The notes under the pieces were generated by a model, which made no database searches, had not been told where the DNA came from, and saw only the letters and a list, made by a program, of their open reading frames with translations. From positions 18,246-82,245 of the forward strand of contig JAKPQQ010000215.1 in the NCBI GenBank assembly GCA_029557215.1: a stretch of 64,000 nucleotides of DNA, in the 5' to 3' direction. Source of the DNA: Fibrobacterota bacterium. Its GTDB lineage: Bacteria; Fibrobacterota; Fibrobacteria; UBA5070. This document shows positions 26,712 to 35,934 of the stretch, piece after piece; position 1 is the stretch's first letter, and every line of letters starts with the position of its first letter. Position numbers and translations under genes: made by a program.

Positions 26712-28520
26712 TCAGTCCCCACCCATATCCAACACGGCCAGGAACGCTTCCTGCGGGACTTCCACCGATCCGATGGACTTCATCCGCTTCTTGCCTTCCT
26801 TCTGCTTCTCCAGCAGCTTGCGCTTGCGGCTGATGTCGCCGCCGTAGCACTTGGCGGTCACGTCCTTGCGCAGCGCCTTCACGGTGGTGCGCGCGATGAT
26901 CTTGTTGGCCAGCGCCGCCTGCACGGCGATGTCGAACTGCTGGCGCGGGATCAGCTCCTTGAGCTTCTCGCAGAGCGCCAGGCCGTAGCTGAAGGCCTTC
27001 TCGCGATGGATGATCACGCTGAACGCGTCGACCGGATCGCCGTTGAGAAGGATGTCCAGGCGGTTGAGGTCGCCCTCGCGGTAGCCGATGGGTTCGTAGT
27101 CCAGGGAAGCGTATCCCTTGGTCGCGCTCTTGAGGCGGTCGAAGAAGTCGAACATGACTTCGCCCATGGGAAGTTCGAACTCCAGCGTCACCTGTTCTTC
27201 CGAGATGTAGTTGGTGTTCAGGTAGACGCCGCGCTTCTCGTTGCAGAGCTTGTGGATGTTCCCGATGTATTCGGCCGGCGTGAAGATCTGCGCCTTGATC
27301 CAGGGTTCGGCCAGCGAGTCGATCGCGTTCGGGGGCGGCAGCTGCGAGGGGTTGTCCACCTCGACCATCGTTCCGTCGGTCTTGGTCACGTGGTATTCCA
27401 CGCCGGGAGCGGTGGTGATGATGTTCATGTTGAATTCGCGATCCAACCGCTCCTGCACGACTTCCATGTGCAAGAGTCCCAGGAAGCCGCAGCGGAATCC
27501 GAATCCGAGCGCCCCCGAGCTTTCGGGAACGAAGGAGATGGCGCTGTCGTTGAGCTGGAGCTTTTCCAGCGATTCGCGCAGCTCGGAGTAGTCGTCCGGG
27601 TCCACCGGGTACAATCCGGCGAACACCATCGGCTTGACCTCGCGGTAGCCGGGAAGGGGCTCTTCTGCCGGACGCGCCATGTCGGTGAGGGTGTCGCCGG
27701 TCTTGATGTCCGACAGATTCCGGACGTTGCCCACCAGGTAGCCGACCTCGCCGGCCGACAGTTCGTCGCACGGCACGCGGGTGCGCGTGAGGATGCCGAT
27801 CTCGATGGCGTCGTATTCCCCGCCGGAACGCATGTAGCGAAGCTTCATGCCCTTCTTGAGCGTGCCTTCCACCACGCGCACGTAGGCGATGCCGCCGCGG
27901 TAGCTGTCGTAGACCGAATCGAACACGAAGGCGCGAAGGGGCTTCTCGCGCTCGGCCTTGGGGGCCGGGAAGAACTCGACGATCTTTTCCAGCAGCTCGG
28001 TGATCCCGATGCCGGCCTTGGCCGAGACCCGGGGGATCTCGTCGGGATCGAATCCGATCAGCTCGCCGACCTGCTTGGCGAAGAGGTCGGGCTGCGCGGA
28101 AGGCAGGTCGATCTTGTTCAGGATGGGCAGGATCTCGAGATCCGCGCCCATGGCCAGATACAGATTGGAGATCGTCTGGGCCTGGATTCCCTGGGTGGCA
28201 TCCACCACCAGGATGGCGCCTTCGCACGCCCGCAGGCTGCGCGAGACTTCGTAGGTGAAGTCCACGTGGCCCGGCGTGTCGATGAGGTTCAGGTAGAACG
28301 TCTCGCCCTTGTGCTCGTGCACCAGGCGGATCGCCTTGGACTTGATCGTGATGCCGCGTTCGCGCTCCAGATCCATGCTGTCCAACAGCTGGGCCTGCAT
28401 GTCGCGTTTTTGCACCGTGCCCGTGTTTTCGAGCAGTCGGTCGGCCAACGTCGACTTGCCGTGGTCGATGTGGGCGATGATGCAGAAGTTGCGGATCCGC
28501 GCTGGTTCGGGTCGATTCAT
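26712..28520 (-). CDS. lepA: Elongation factor 4 (LepA), ribosomal back-translocase GTPase
   Basis: EF4 is a GTPase that acts on the ribosome during initiation and stalled elongation. The 602 residues have the usual length and all G motifs: [16 protein letters not shown] (G1), ERGITIKS (G2), [13 protein letters not shown] (G3), NKIDLPSA (G4) and SAKAGIGI (G5). The C-terminus [20 protein letters not shown] with the LepA-specific lysine-rich end is intact. ATG at 28520 was chosen because [20 protein letters not shown] is the standard N-terminus. The last 111 bases also exist as a copy downstream at 26433-26543. Confidence 0.97.
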   Translation of the reverse strand: MNRPEPARIRNFCIIAHIDHGKSTLADRLLENTGTVQKRDMQAQLLDSMDLERERGITIKSKAIRLVHEHKGETFYLNLIDTPGHVDFTYEVSRSLRACEGAILVVDATQGIQAQTISNLYLAMGADLEILPILNKIDLPSAQPDLFAKQVGELIGFDPDEIPRVSAKAGIGITELLEKIVEFFPAPKAEREKPLRAFVFDSVYDSYRGGIAYVRVVEGTLKKGMKLRYMRSGGEYDAIEIGILTRTRVPCDELSAGEVGYLVGNVRNLSDIKTGDTLTDMARPAEEPLPGYREVKPMVFAGLYPVDPDDYSELRESLEKLQLNDSAISFVPESSGALGFGFRCGFLGLLHMEVVQERLDREFNMNIITTAPGVEYHVTKTDGTMVEVDNPSQLPPPNAIDSLAEPWIKAQIFTPAEYIGNIHKLCNEKRGVYLNTNYISEEQVTLEFELPMGEVMFDFFDRLKSATKGYASLDYEPIGYREGDLNRLDILLNGDPVDAFSVIIHREKAFSYGLALCEKLKELIPRQQFDIAVQAALANKIIARTTVKALRKDVTAKCYGGDISRKRKLLEKQKEGKKRMKSIGSVEVPQEAFLAVLDMGGD

Positions 28521-28584
28521 AAGCCGCTGAAAGGTAGTCTCTTGACCATCCCCCAGCCTTCGCTTGCTCCAACCCACCCCCCCG

Positions 28585-28603
28585 CCCGCCCTACCAGGGC
28601 GGG
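28585..28603. repeat. C-rich palindrome before lepA
   Basis: CCCGCCCT (28585-28592) pairs with AGGGCGGG (28596-28603) around ACC. It follows a GACCATCCCCCAG stretch, as the hairpin at 10126 does. It is between lepA and the metallopeptidase gene, both on the minus strand. Confidence 0.5.
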
Positions 28604-28633
28604 AGCCGGTTCACAGGCCCTGCTCTGCCACCG

Positions 28634-30706
28634 CTAGTCGGCGATCAGGAGCCTTCCGCGGGTGACGCCTGCGGTGCCGCGCCAGACGTACATGTACACA
28701 CCCGGTCGCACCATCCTGTTTTCGCGGTTGCGCAGATCCCAGACGACTTCCGTTTCGCCCACCTGCGGGACGATTTCCCGTACCAGGCCGCCGTCGGATG
28801 CCAGGATGTCCAGCCGCTCGGAACCCTTGATCCCCGACACGGGAAAACGGATCGCTTCGCCTTGCCGGGAAGGATTGGGCCGCGGTTCGAGCACCTTGGC
28901 CCGCGGTGCGACCGCGCTGCCGAACAGCACCCTCACCGGCCGGGACAGATCCAGCTCGCCCAAGGCGATGGTGGTCGATCCATCCGACTCGGAAACGGCC
29001 ACGGGAGTCCATTTTCCGTCGCCGGTCCCGATGAACGCGTTGGATGCGCCCATCCCCTGCATGCGCAAAGCGGCGTTCTTCAGGACCAGGACGCGATCGG
29101 CGTCTTCCAGCACGATGGCATGGCCTCCCGCGGCACCCGCCACCGATGCTCCGAACGGATCCTTGGACGCGGATGGCTTCCAGACATCCAGATGCAACAA
29201 CGGTGTCGCCGCGGCTTCGGTCCGCGACTCTCCCATCAGGACCGGGCCCGCCGGCGAGCTCCACGTCCATCCCTGGCCCGCATGCGCGGGAACGCGCACC
29301 GGCGCGGCGATCTGGCTCCAGTAGGACCGCGAAGATTCGTCGCTGGACTGGGCGCGCAAGGCCACCGGATTCCCTGGATTGGCGAAGGCCCAGGCGGAAC
29401 GGGTCGCATCGGCGGCAGAATAACGCACAGAACCGGTATGCCAGGAAACGAAGTTCCCCAGAGGCGAGGTCCTGGCCCACCCCATGACGGCGCCTGGATC
29501 GGGAATCCACACGAGCAGCCGATCCTCCCTCGGGCGGAGGGTGTCCACCAGGATCTGGAATCCCCCGAGCGGCAGAGGCAACTCCGTCGTGGCATCCTGC
29601 TTGGTCAGGATCTCCGACAGGATCGGGAATTGCGCGGCATCCGGATACGGCGAAAACCCGGCAGGCCTCCAGGTCGAACGCTTGCCCGTCAAGGCCAACC
29701 GCATTGCGTTGCGGACCAGCTGCGAATCGAAGCTTCCCCCGCGAAGCGCCAGCACGTTGCGCAGGCTCGCGAGGAAATTCGGCGGTTGCGAAGCCTCGAC
29801 CTTGCGCGATTCCCAAAGCTCGCGAACCACCCCGTCGCCAAGATCCGTCATCATTCCGCGGACGAACCACCCGTGGGGGTACCCCTGTTCCTTGATTCCG
29901 GTCGGAAAGGGCGACAAGCTGCCGACGCGGGACAACGCGGACGAAAACTGCAGATAGTCGCGACTTTCCGGCGCGACCCTGTTTTCCAGGGCGACCGCCG
30001 ATGCCTCGTGGAATCCGTGGCGATCGAGATGGACTTCGTAGTTGAACTGGACGGCGTGGAACAACTCGTGGGCGCAGGTGGCTCGAGTGGCCTCGGCCCA
30101 ATCGACACCGTAGTCGAGTCGGATGGTCGCCCCATCGAGGTCCCGAACCAGCGAGGGCCTCCAGGGTCCGAAGGTCGTCAGGTTCGCCGCCAACGCCAGA
30201 AGGCTCCGACCTTGCCAGCCATCCGGATACGCGATCCCGAAATATTTGCCGGTCAGGTTCAACGCGGCGGCCACGTCCAGGAACTCCACCGGGTACTTCC
30301 CCGGCGGGACGGCTTTGGTCCAGTGGTAGGAATTCGCCGAAGCCTTGGGTGGAAGGTACCCCAGGGTATCCACGAAGACCCGCCAGGAATGCTCCAACGC
30401 ATCCGCCGCCACGCGGACGATCCCGGGAATGCTGTCGTCGGTCACGCCATCCTGGGTCTTGAGCGGGAGCGCCGCGCTTCCTTGGATGTTGTGGACCGCT
30501 TCCGTTCCCGTCGACCTGGTGGTCCACCAGATCACGAAATGCTCGGTCTGGTAGGACTCGACGACCGCCGCCGCTTGTCTTGGAGCCAGAAGCGATGCGC
30601 TACGGAGTTGCTGAAGTCGCGGCATCCGGTCGACGATGTCCGGCAACGCGCAACGCCGGACTTCGCCCGAAACCCAGGCGAGGATGGTGAGCAGGAAGAT
30701 CACCAC
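28634..30706 (-). CDS. Secreted HExxH metallopeptidase (MXAN_6640-like) with C-terminal FlgD-type Ig domain
   Basis: The 690 residues begin with a signal-like segment (VIFLLTILAWVSG) after a GTG start. A gluzincin-type zinc motif HELFHAVQFNYE is at residues 213-224, followed by HEASAVALENRV, in which the Glu could be the third ligand. This arrangement resembles the putative metalloproteases named after MXAN_6640. The long middle part has beta-rich repeats without motif. The C-terminus (VVWDLRNRENRMVRPGVYMY) matches FlgD-like Ig domains used as sorting tails in secreted proteins of Bacteroidota and Fibrobacterota. Peptidase activity is inferred from the motif only. Confidence 0.72.
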   Translation of the reverse strand: MVIFLLTILAWVSGEVRRCALPDIVDRMPRLQQLRSASLLAPRQAAAVVESYQTEHFVIWWTTRSTGTEAVHNIQGSAALPLKTQDGVTDDSIPGIVRVAADALEHSWRVFVDTLGYLPPKASANSYHWTKAVPPGKYPVEFLDVAAALNLTGKYFGIAYPDGWQGRSLLALAANLTTFGPWRPSLVRDLDGATIRLDYGVDWAEATRATCAHELFHAVQFNYEVHLDRHGFHEASAVALENRVAPESRDYLQFSSALSRVGSLSPFPTGIKEQGYPHGWFVRGMMTDLGDGVVRELWESRKVEASQPPNFLASLRNVLALRGGSFDSQLVRNAMRLALTGKRSTWRPAGFSPYPDAAQFPILSEILTKQDATTELPLPLGGFQILVDTLRPREDRLLVWIPDPGAVMGWARTSPLGNFVSWHTGSVRYSAADATRSAWAFANPGNPVALRAQSSDESSRSYWSQIAAPVRVPAHAGQGWTWSSPAGPVLMGESRTEAAATPLLHLDVWKPSASKDPFGASVAGAAGGHAIVLEDADRVLVLKNAALRMQGMGASNAFIGTGDGKWTPVAVSESDGSTTIALGELDLSRPVRVLFGSAVAPRAKVLEPRPNPSRQGEAIRFPVSGIKGSERLDILASDGGLVREIVPQVGETEVVWDLRNRENRMVRPGVYMYVWRGTAGVTRGRLLIAD

Positions 30707-30775
30707 CTACATGGTACAAACAGAAGCTCCGAACGTCCGTCGGAATCGGCGCCCCAGTCGTTACATTGGATAGCG

Positions 30776-31648
30776 ATGATAGGTGTCTTCGATTCCGGCT
30801 TCGGGGGTCTGACGGTGTTGGACGCTCTGATCGAGCGTCTGCCGAGGCACGATTTCCTGTACCTTTCCGACAACGCTCGAGCGCCTTACGGTGCGCGCAG
30901 TCCGGAAGTCGTCCAGAGATTCACCCTGGAAGCCGTGGAATGGCTGTTCGAGCAAGGGTGCCCGCTGGTGGTCCTGGCCTGCAACACGGCTTCGGCCCGG
31001 GCCCTGCGGACCATCCAACTCAAGCATCTGCCCCGGCACCGCGCCGATCGACGCGTTCTGGGAGTGGTCCGTCCATCCGCCGAAGCCCTGGCCGGCCTTC
31101 CTCCCGGAACGATCCCGGGCCTGACACCACCGTCCCAGATCGACGGCATCGTCGCCGTGCTGGGAACGGAAACGACCATTTCTTCCGACGCCTACGGGAT
31201 CGAACTGCGCAAACTCGCTCCGCGCCTGCGCCTGATCCAGCAATCCTGCCCCTTGTGGGTCCCGCTGGTGGAGGCCGGAGAAACAGAAGGTCCCGGCACC
31301 GAATGGTTCCTGCATCGTTATCTGGATCCCCTGCTGGAGCGCCCCGATCCACCTCGGAGAATCTTGCTAGGTTGTACTCATTACCCACTGCTTCTGGACG
31401 GAATCCGGCGCATCGTACCTCCCGGGATCGAAGTGCTTGCCCAAGGAGGGTTGGTGGCGGAGCGTCTGGCGGACTGGCTTCGCAGGCATCCCGAGATGGA
31501 TGTCCGGCTTGGCAAGGAAGGTCGGCGCAGATTCGCCACCACCGACGATCCGGCTTGGTTCGCCTCCAACGCAGCGCGGTTCTTGAAGCATCCAGTCGAA
31601 GCGTTCCAAGCGCACCTGAAATACTACGAGAAAGGACATTGGGAATGA
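30776..31648 (+). CDS. murI: Glutamate racemase
   Basis: MurI makes D-glutamate for peptidoglycan in the cytosol by a two-cysteine mechanism. The 290 residues start MIGVFDSGFGGLTVLDAL; the first catalytic Cys is in LACNTASARAL and the second in LLGCTHYPLLLDGI. DNARAPYG is the conserved substrate loop. The gene is divergent from the secreted metallopeptidase, with 69 bases between starts, and is followed 32 bases later by tRNA-Arg. Confidence 0.95.
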   Translation: MIGVFDSGFGGLTVLDALIERLPRHDFLYLSDNARAPYGARSPEVVQRFTLEAVEWLFEQGCPLVVLACNTASARALRTIQLKHLPRHRADRRVLGVVRPSAEALAGLPPGTIPGLTPPSQIDGIVAVLGTETTISSDAYGIELRKLAPRLRLIQQSCPLWVPLVEAGETEGPGTEWFLHRYLDPLLERPDPPRRILLGCTHYPLLLDGIRRIVPPGIEVLAQGGLVAERLADWLRRHPEMDVRLGKEGRRRFATTDDPAWFASNAARFLKHPVEAFQAHLKYYEKGHWE

Positions 31649-31680
31649 CGAGCAATTGTTGTTATGTTTGCCTTTCTCCC

Positions 31681-31754
31681 GCGCTCGTGGCGCAATTGGA
31701 TAGCGCGTCGCCCTCCGAAGGCGAAGGTTGTGGGTTCGACCCCCGCCGAGCGCA
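31681..31754 (+). tRNA. tRNA-Arg (anticodon CCG)
   Basis: A cloverleaf can be drawn: acceptor GCGCTCG/CGAGCGC with discriminator A, D-arm GCGC/GCGC, anticodon arm TCGCC-CTCCGAA-GGCGA with anticodon CCG reading CGG, and T-arm GTGGG-TTCGACC-CCCGC. The length is 74 and the CCA end is not encoded. The next gene starts 15 bases after it. Confidence 0.95.
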
Positions 31755-31769
31755 TAGGACGGAATGCTT

Positions 31770-34700
31770 ATGAGGTTCGAGACTCGCGCTGTCGGGGTCT
31801 TCGAAGTCCTCTCCGTCCAACTGGTGGCCGATGAAGTCTTCGACGCAGGCCGCCTCCGCCAGGAAACCCTCCGACTCGTCGAGAGGGGTTCCCGGCGCAT
31901 CATCATCGATCTTGGCGGCGTGGAATACCTGTACTCGGACTCCATCAACGCTCTTGTCGCCCTGAACCGGCGCATGCTGGAAAGCAGCGGCCGGATGGGC
32001 ATCCTGGTGCCGCACCCCAAGGTCTACGACATCCTGGTGCGGGCCGGGCTGGAAAACATCATGCGGCTCTACCGTTCGGAAGCCGAACTGCAGAGCGATT
32101 CCCGCGAACTCATGCGCCAGTCGTCGGCCTGGACGCGACCGGCCGAACTGCTTTCCGCGGCCACCGCCTCGCAGATGGTCTCGCCGACCACCTTGGCCCC
32201 CAAGAATCCGGGCGACCTGCGGGACGCGGCGAGCGCCAGCCAACGCATCCCGCGCCGACGCGTCGGATCGCGCGTGGAAGTCAAATCCCGTCGCCGAGGC
32301 GGACGAGGGCTCGACCAGGATCCCGTCGGGCCCGATTTCCAGCTGCCTCCGCAGCTGCCGGTGCTCCCCAGCGAATCGTCCACCTTGCGGGCGTTGTCGC
32401 AGGATTCGTCGTCGTTCGAGCATTCGCCTCCTCCCCGACCGGGAAGAACGCCCCCTCCCGCGCCCGCGCAACCCAAGTCGGCCAGCGAAGCCACGGTGTT
32501 CCATATTCCGGACAGCTCCCAGCACGACGGTTATTCCACCGACGCCTGGTTGCTCTCCCTGACCTCGCAGCAAGAGCCGCCCTCGCCTTCGGCTTCGCAG
32601 ATGGTCGCGCAGGAGATCGCCGCCGACAGCTCGAGCTTCCTTCCCAAGGTCGCTCCCGGCCAGCCTCCGCTCCAAGACGCGCCATCGCAATTTTCCGCCG
32701 AATTCCGATGGGACGATTCGGCGATCCATCCGGTCGACACGCCATCCACGCCTCCTCCGGCACCTCGCGGGTACGCGCCTCCGCCCCAAGCCTACCAGCC
32801 ACCCCCGCAGACCTACGCCCCACCGCCGGCGCAAGCATCTCCGTGGACATCCGGACAGCAGCCGCACCCGGCACAGCCCCAAGCTCCGCAGAACCGGCAA
32901 GCCAGCCAGGCCGAATCGCCGTTCCTGAACGACCCACGCTCGTCCTACCACGACGTCCCCAGCGCCCACTCGTCGGCCGGCTCACCGGGGTCCGCGTCCG
33001 GCGTCAATCCTCGTTCCTCCGTCAGCGATCCTTGGCAGCCGCCTCCGTTCCAGCCACTGCCTCCCGATCAGGACATCCGTTCGGCGATCTTCTACGACCA
33101 CGCGCCTCCGCCGGCCCCGAACCCGCCTCCCGCGCCCAAAGACGCGGCGTGGTCCGATCCGACCATGGTCATGCCGACGCAGGCACCGGAAGCTCGTCGC
33201 CAGGCATCGCCGGCTTCGTCGGGAGCCCACCAGATTCCGGTCCCTCCGCCCGCGGCCGCGCGTTCCGGAGCCTCGGCGATGGACAGCTGGTTCGGTGGAC
33301 AGCCCGCGACCCAGCCTCCCCCTGCCCCTCCCGCTCCACGGGCGGCGGCCTCCAGCACTTCGGTCCACTCGGCTGCGGCGAGCCACACACACACCTCGCT
33401 CCCCACCCAACAGCAACCCGATCTGGGAAGCTGGTTCGACAACGGAACACCCGCGCCGGCACCGGCACCCAGGCCCGCGCCGCCACAACCCGCTCCGCGT
33501 TCGCAAGCTTCGGCGACGGATAGCTGGATCTCGCAACCCTCGAGCGCCCCACCCCCCTCGCCCAGATCGGCGCCTCCCGCTCCCCGATCCAACCCCTCGG
33601 CCCAGGACAGCTGGATTTCGCAGTCGCCGGCATCCGCCAGACCGGCTCCCAAATCGGGGTTCACGCCAAAGCCCGCTCCCGTGCCGACACCGGCACCCAA
33701 ACCGGCGGCATCGCCTCTGGACAGTTGGATCACGCAATCGCCGGTGGCAGAAAAACCCGCCCCGCGATCGACGCAGCATCATCCTGCGCCGTCTCCCGCG
33801 CGCGCGGCCGAACCCACCGCCGCCCAGGACAGCTGGATCACGCCATCACCGGCGGCGTCTCCCAAGTCCAGCCCAAAGAGGTCATCGCCCAAGGATTCCC
33901 CGGTCGGCGGAACCGCTTGGAACGATCCATCCCCTCGACAGGGCTCGAAGCGTCCTCCTCCGGCAACCAAACCTCCATCCTCCTTCGTGGATCTCGACGA
34001 TCTCGATGCCGAGGAACCGTCCCGCAGGAGTCCGCTGCTGTTGGCGCTCATCGCGCTCGCGGTGGTCGCGATCATCGGGTTGGGGATTTTCTTCCTGGGC
34101 GGGGCCAAGAAGAACGCGACGGATGTTCCTCCAGGAACCACCTCCACCGATTCCTCCTCGGTGGAGGCCGCACCGCCGCCTCCCGCCGAAGAAGCTCCGG
34201 TCGCCGAAACCGCCGAAGAAGTGGCAGCGCCGGAGCCTGTCGAAGAAAAGGTCGTCCAGAAGCCAGAGCCAAAAAAATCCAAACCGGAACCGAAGAAGAC
34301 CGCGAGCAAGGAGACGAAAAAGCCTCCTCCGGCGCCGGTGGCACCCGCCCCGGCTCCCGAGGAGGAACACTCTCCGATCAAGGTCTTCGTGACTTCGCGC
34401 CCTTCGGGTGCGACGCTGTTCCTGGACGGATCCAAGACGTGCAAGACCCCTTGCGAGGTCACCGTCCGCCGCAGGGGACAGCTGGAATTCAATCTGGCCG
34501 GCTACCGCAAGCAGACCAAGGCCGTGGACCCGGAAGAAACCCGCGGCACGATCAACGTCCAACTCGTGCCCGACGGCGGCGGAAGCGGAGTCGGGAAGAT
34601 CTACCTCACCAGCGCGCCCACCAACGCGGAAATCGTGGTCGCCGGAAAGGTGGTGGGCAAGACACCGCGCATGGTCGAACTCCCCGTGGGTTCGCAAAAA

Positions 34701-34787
34701 GTGACCGTGCGTTCCGGAGTGCTTTCCCGGTCGCGTTCGCTCGACATCCAGTCGGGCACCAACACCGCCGAACATTTCAGCCTCTGA
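31770..34787 (+). CDS. STAS domain - Pro-rich DSW-repeat linker - transmembrane - PEGA protein
   Basis: The 1005-residue protein has four parts. Residues 1-110 are a STAS domain of the anti-anti-sigma type (IIIDLGGVEYLYSDSINALV, where the Ser of DS is the usual phosphosite). Then 640 residues of proline-rich, likely disordered sequence hold at least six DSW(I/F) repeats such as AQDSWISQSPAS (DNA about 33279-33850). A membrane helix (LLLALIALAVVAIIGLGIFF) precedes two PEGA domains (IKVFVTSRPSGATLFLDGSK and IYLTSAPTNAEIVVAGKVVG). ATG at 31770 lies 10 bases after AGGA; one at 31764 is also possible. It likely links a cytoplasmic STAS switch to the periplasm. Function unknown. Confidence 0.75.
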   Translation: MRFETRAVGVFEVLSVQLVADEVFDAGRLRQETLRLVERGSRRIIIDLGGVEYLYSDSINALVALNRRMLESSGRMGILVPHPKVYDILVRAGLENIMRLYRSEAELQSDSRELMRQSSAWTRPAELLSAATASQMVSPTTLAPKNPGDLRDAASASQRIPRRRVGSRVEVKSRRRGGRGLDQDPVGPDFQLPPQLPVLPSESSTLRALSQDSSSFEHSPPPRPGRTPPPAPAQPKSASEATVFHIPDSSQHDGYSTDAWLLSLTSQQEPPSPSASQMVAQEIAADSSSFLPKVAPGQPPLQDAPSQFSAEFRWDDSAIHPVDTPSTPPPAPRGYAPPPQAYQPPPQTYAPPPAQASPWTSGQQPHPAQPQAPQNRQASQAESPFLNDPRSSYHDVPSAHSSAGSPGSASGVNPRSSVSDPWQPPPFQPLPPDQDIRSAIFYDHAPPPAPNPPPAPKDAAWSDPTMVMPTQAPEARRQASPASSGAHQIPVPPPAAARSGASAMDSWFGGQPATQPPPAPPAPRAAASSTSVHSAAASHTHTSLPTQQQPDLGSWFDNGTPAPAPAPRPAPPQPAPRSQASATDSWISQPSSAPPPSPRSAPPAPRSNPSAQDSWISQSPASARPAPKSGFTPKPAPVPTPAPKPAASPLDSWITQSPVAEKPAPRSTQHHPAPSPARAAEPTAAQDSWITPSPAASPKSSPKRSSPKDSPVGGTAWNDPSPRQGSKRPPPATKPPSSFVDLDDLDAEEPSRRSPLLLALIALAVVAIIGLGIFFLGGAKKNATDVPPGTTSTDSSSVEAAPPPPAEEAPVAETAEEVAAPEPVEEKVVQKPEPKKSKPEPKKTASKETKKPPPAPVAPAPAPEEEHSPIKVFVTSRPSGATLFLDGSKTCKTPCEVTVRRRGQLEFNLAGYRKQTKAVDPEETRGTINVQLVPDGGGSGVGKIYLTSAPTNAEIVVAGKVVGKTPRMVELPVGSQKVTVRSGVLSRSRSLDIQSGTNTAEHFSL

Positions 34788-35185
34788 TGGCGGAAAACGC
34801 TCCATCCCTGGTGCCCCTGGCACGCGAAAACGGCTTTGGCGAAGAAGGCCTGCGCCTGTTGCTGGCGGTGATCCACGGTCTGTCCATGCGCCGATCGCTG
34901 GCGGGCGACGGTCCGCACCTGGGAGCCGAACACGTGGCGATGGGGTTTTTCCATACCGTCCAGGAACGGTTCGGGGTTCTGACCCGCGACGTCCTGGAGC
35001 ACTGGGGACTCGAATCCCCCGCGTTGCTGGGCAAGGCGGTGGCGCTGTTGGTGGACGCCGGCTTCCTGGCGCGTTCCAGCGACGAACTGGACGACTACGA
35101 CCGGATCCCGGAGCCTCCCGAGGAATGGCCCGAACCGCCCGATCCTCCTCCCGTGCGCGAGACCACGTCGTGGAGCGGAGGCTGA
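34787..35185 (+). CDS. Minf_1886-like conserved hypothetical protein
   Basis: The 132-residue soluble protein has ERFGVLTRDVLEHWGLESPA followed by LVDAGFLARSSDELDDYDR, which resembles the TIGR04138 (Minf_1886) family of Planctomycetes and Verrucomicrobia; no function is known for it. The C-terminal 20 residues are proline-rich. Its ATG overlaps the last base of the STAS-PEGA gene (TGATG), and the mqnA frame begins within its end, so the gene is translationally coupled on both sides. Confidence 0.6.
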   Translation: MAENAPSLVPLARENGFGEEGLRLLLAVIHGLSMRRSLAGDGPHLGAEHVAMGFFHTVQERFGVLTRDVLEHWGLESPALLGKAVALLVDAGFLARSSDELDDYDRIPEPPEEWPEPPDPPPVRETTSWSGG

Positions 35186-35934
35186 ACCCGGACACCCCGC
35201 TTTCCAAGGTGCGGATCGCTTCCGTGCCCTATCTCAACGCGGCCCCCCTCGTGCACGGGCTTCCCGACATCCGCAGCGCGGTGCCTTCCAAACTGGCGCA
35301 TTGGCTGGATTCCGGCGAATGCGACCTGGCCGTCCTTTCGATCGGGGCCGCGCTGGAACGCCCCGATTGGCGGGTGCTGCCGGATCTCGGCGTGGCCGCC
35401 GACGGAGCGGTCCGCACCGTGCTGGTCCTGCACCCCGGCCCTCTGGACAAGATCCGTCGCCTGCGGCTGGATCCCGCCTCGCGCACCTCCAACATCCTGG
35501 CGCGGATCGTGGTCGAGGAAGCCTCGGGCGCCGCGCCGGAAATCGCCGACGACGCCCAGGCCCGCGTGGTGATCGGCGACCCCGCCTTCGCGCACGACCC
35601 GGACCGCGAAGGGACCGACCTCGCCCTGGCCTGGAAGCGGCTCACCGGCCTCCCCATGGTCTTCGCGGGGTGGATCGCTGGAAGACGGCTTTCGCAGGAC
35701 CCGATCCTGCTGCAGGAAACAAGGGTCGCGCTGCTGGAGGCCTGGCGGGCCAACATGGCGGACTTGACGGAAATCGTCGAGTCGCAGGCGGTGGTGGCGC
35801 CGGAAACCGCCCGCGCCTATTTCCAGGAGAACATCCACTACCCGCTCGACGAGCGTTTCCACGCCGGCGCCGACCTCTTCGCGCGCAAGGCCGCCGCCCT
35901 GGGGTTCGGGTCCGGATCGGTGCCGTGGGCGTGA
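35170..35934 (+). CDS. mqnA: Menaquinone biosynthesis protein MqnA (chorismate dehydratase)
   Basis: MqnA dehydrates chorismate to 3-enolpyruvylbenzoate, the entry step of the futalosine pathway. The protein has the periplasmic-binding-protein-like fold of MqnA/MqnD; KVRIASVPYLNAAPLVHGL is the family N-terminus, VPSKLAHWLDSGECDLAVLSIGA and the VIGDPAF segment line the pocket, and TGLPMVFAGWIA is conserved. About 254 residues from GTG at 35170; a GTG at 35209 is the other option. The stop overlaps the next start (GTGA). MqnB, MqnC, MqnD and MqnE are not in the window. Confidence 0.9.
   Translation: MERRLNPDTPLSKVRIASVPYLNAAPLVHGLPDIRSAVPSKLAHWLDSGECDLAVLSIGAALERPDWRVLPDLGVAADGAVRTVLVLHPGPLDKIRRLRLDPASRTSNILARIVVEEASGAAPEIADDAQARVVIGDPAFAHDPDREGTDLALAWKRLTGLPMVFAGWIAGRRLSQDPILLQETRVALLEAWRANMADLTEIVESQAVVAPETARAYFQENIHYPLDERFHAGADLFARKAAALGFGSGSVPWA

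Noticed and set aside
31755..31769. A second tRNA or an integration remnant at tRNA-Arg
   Set aside because: The region after the tRNA is only 15 bases before the STAS-PEGA gene, and no repeat of the tRNA 3' end was noticed.
33279..33850. Possible CRISPR-like or simple tandem DNA repeat
   Set aside because: The periodicity is at the protein level (DSW motifs) with variable spacing; the DNA is not a regular direct repeat. No CRISPR array was seen anywhere in the window.
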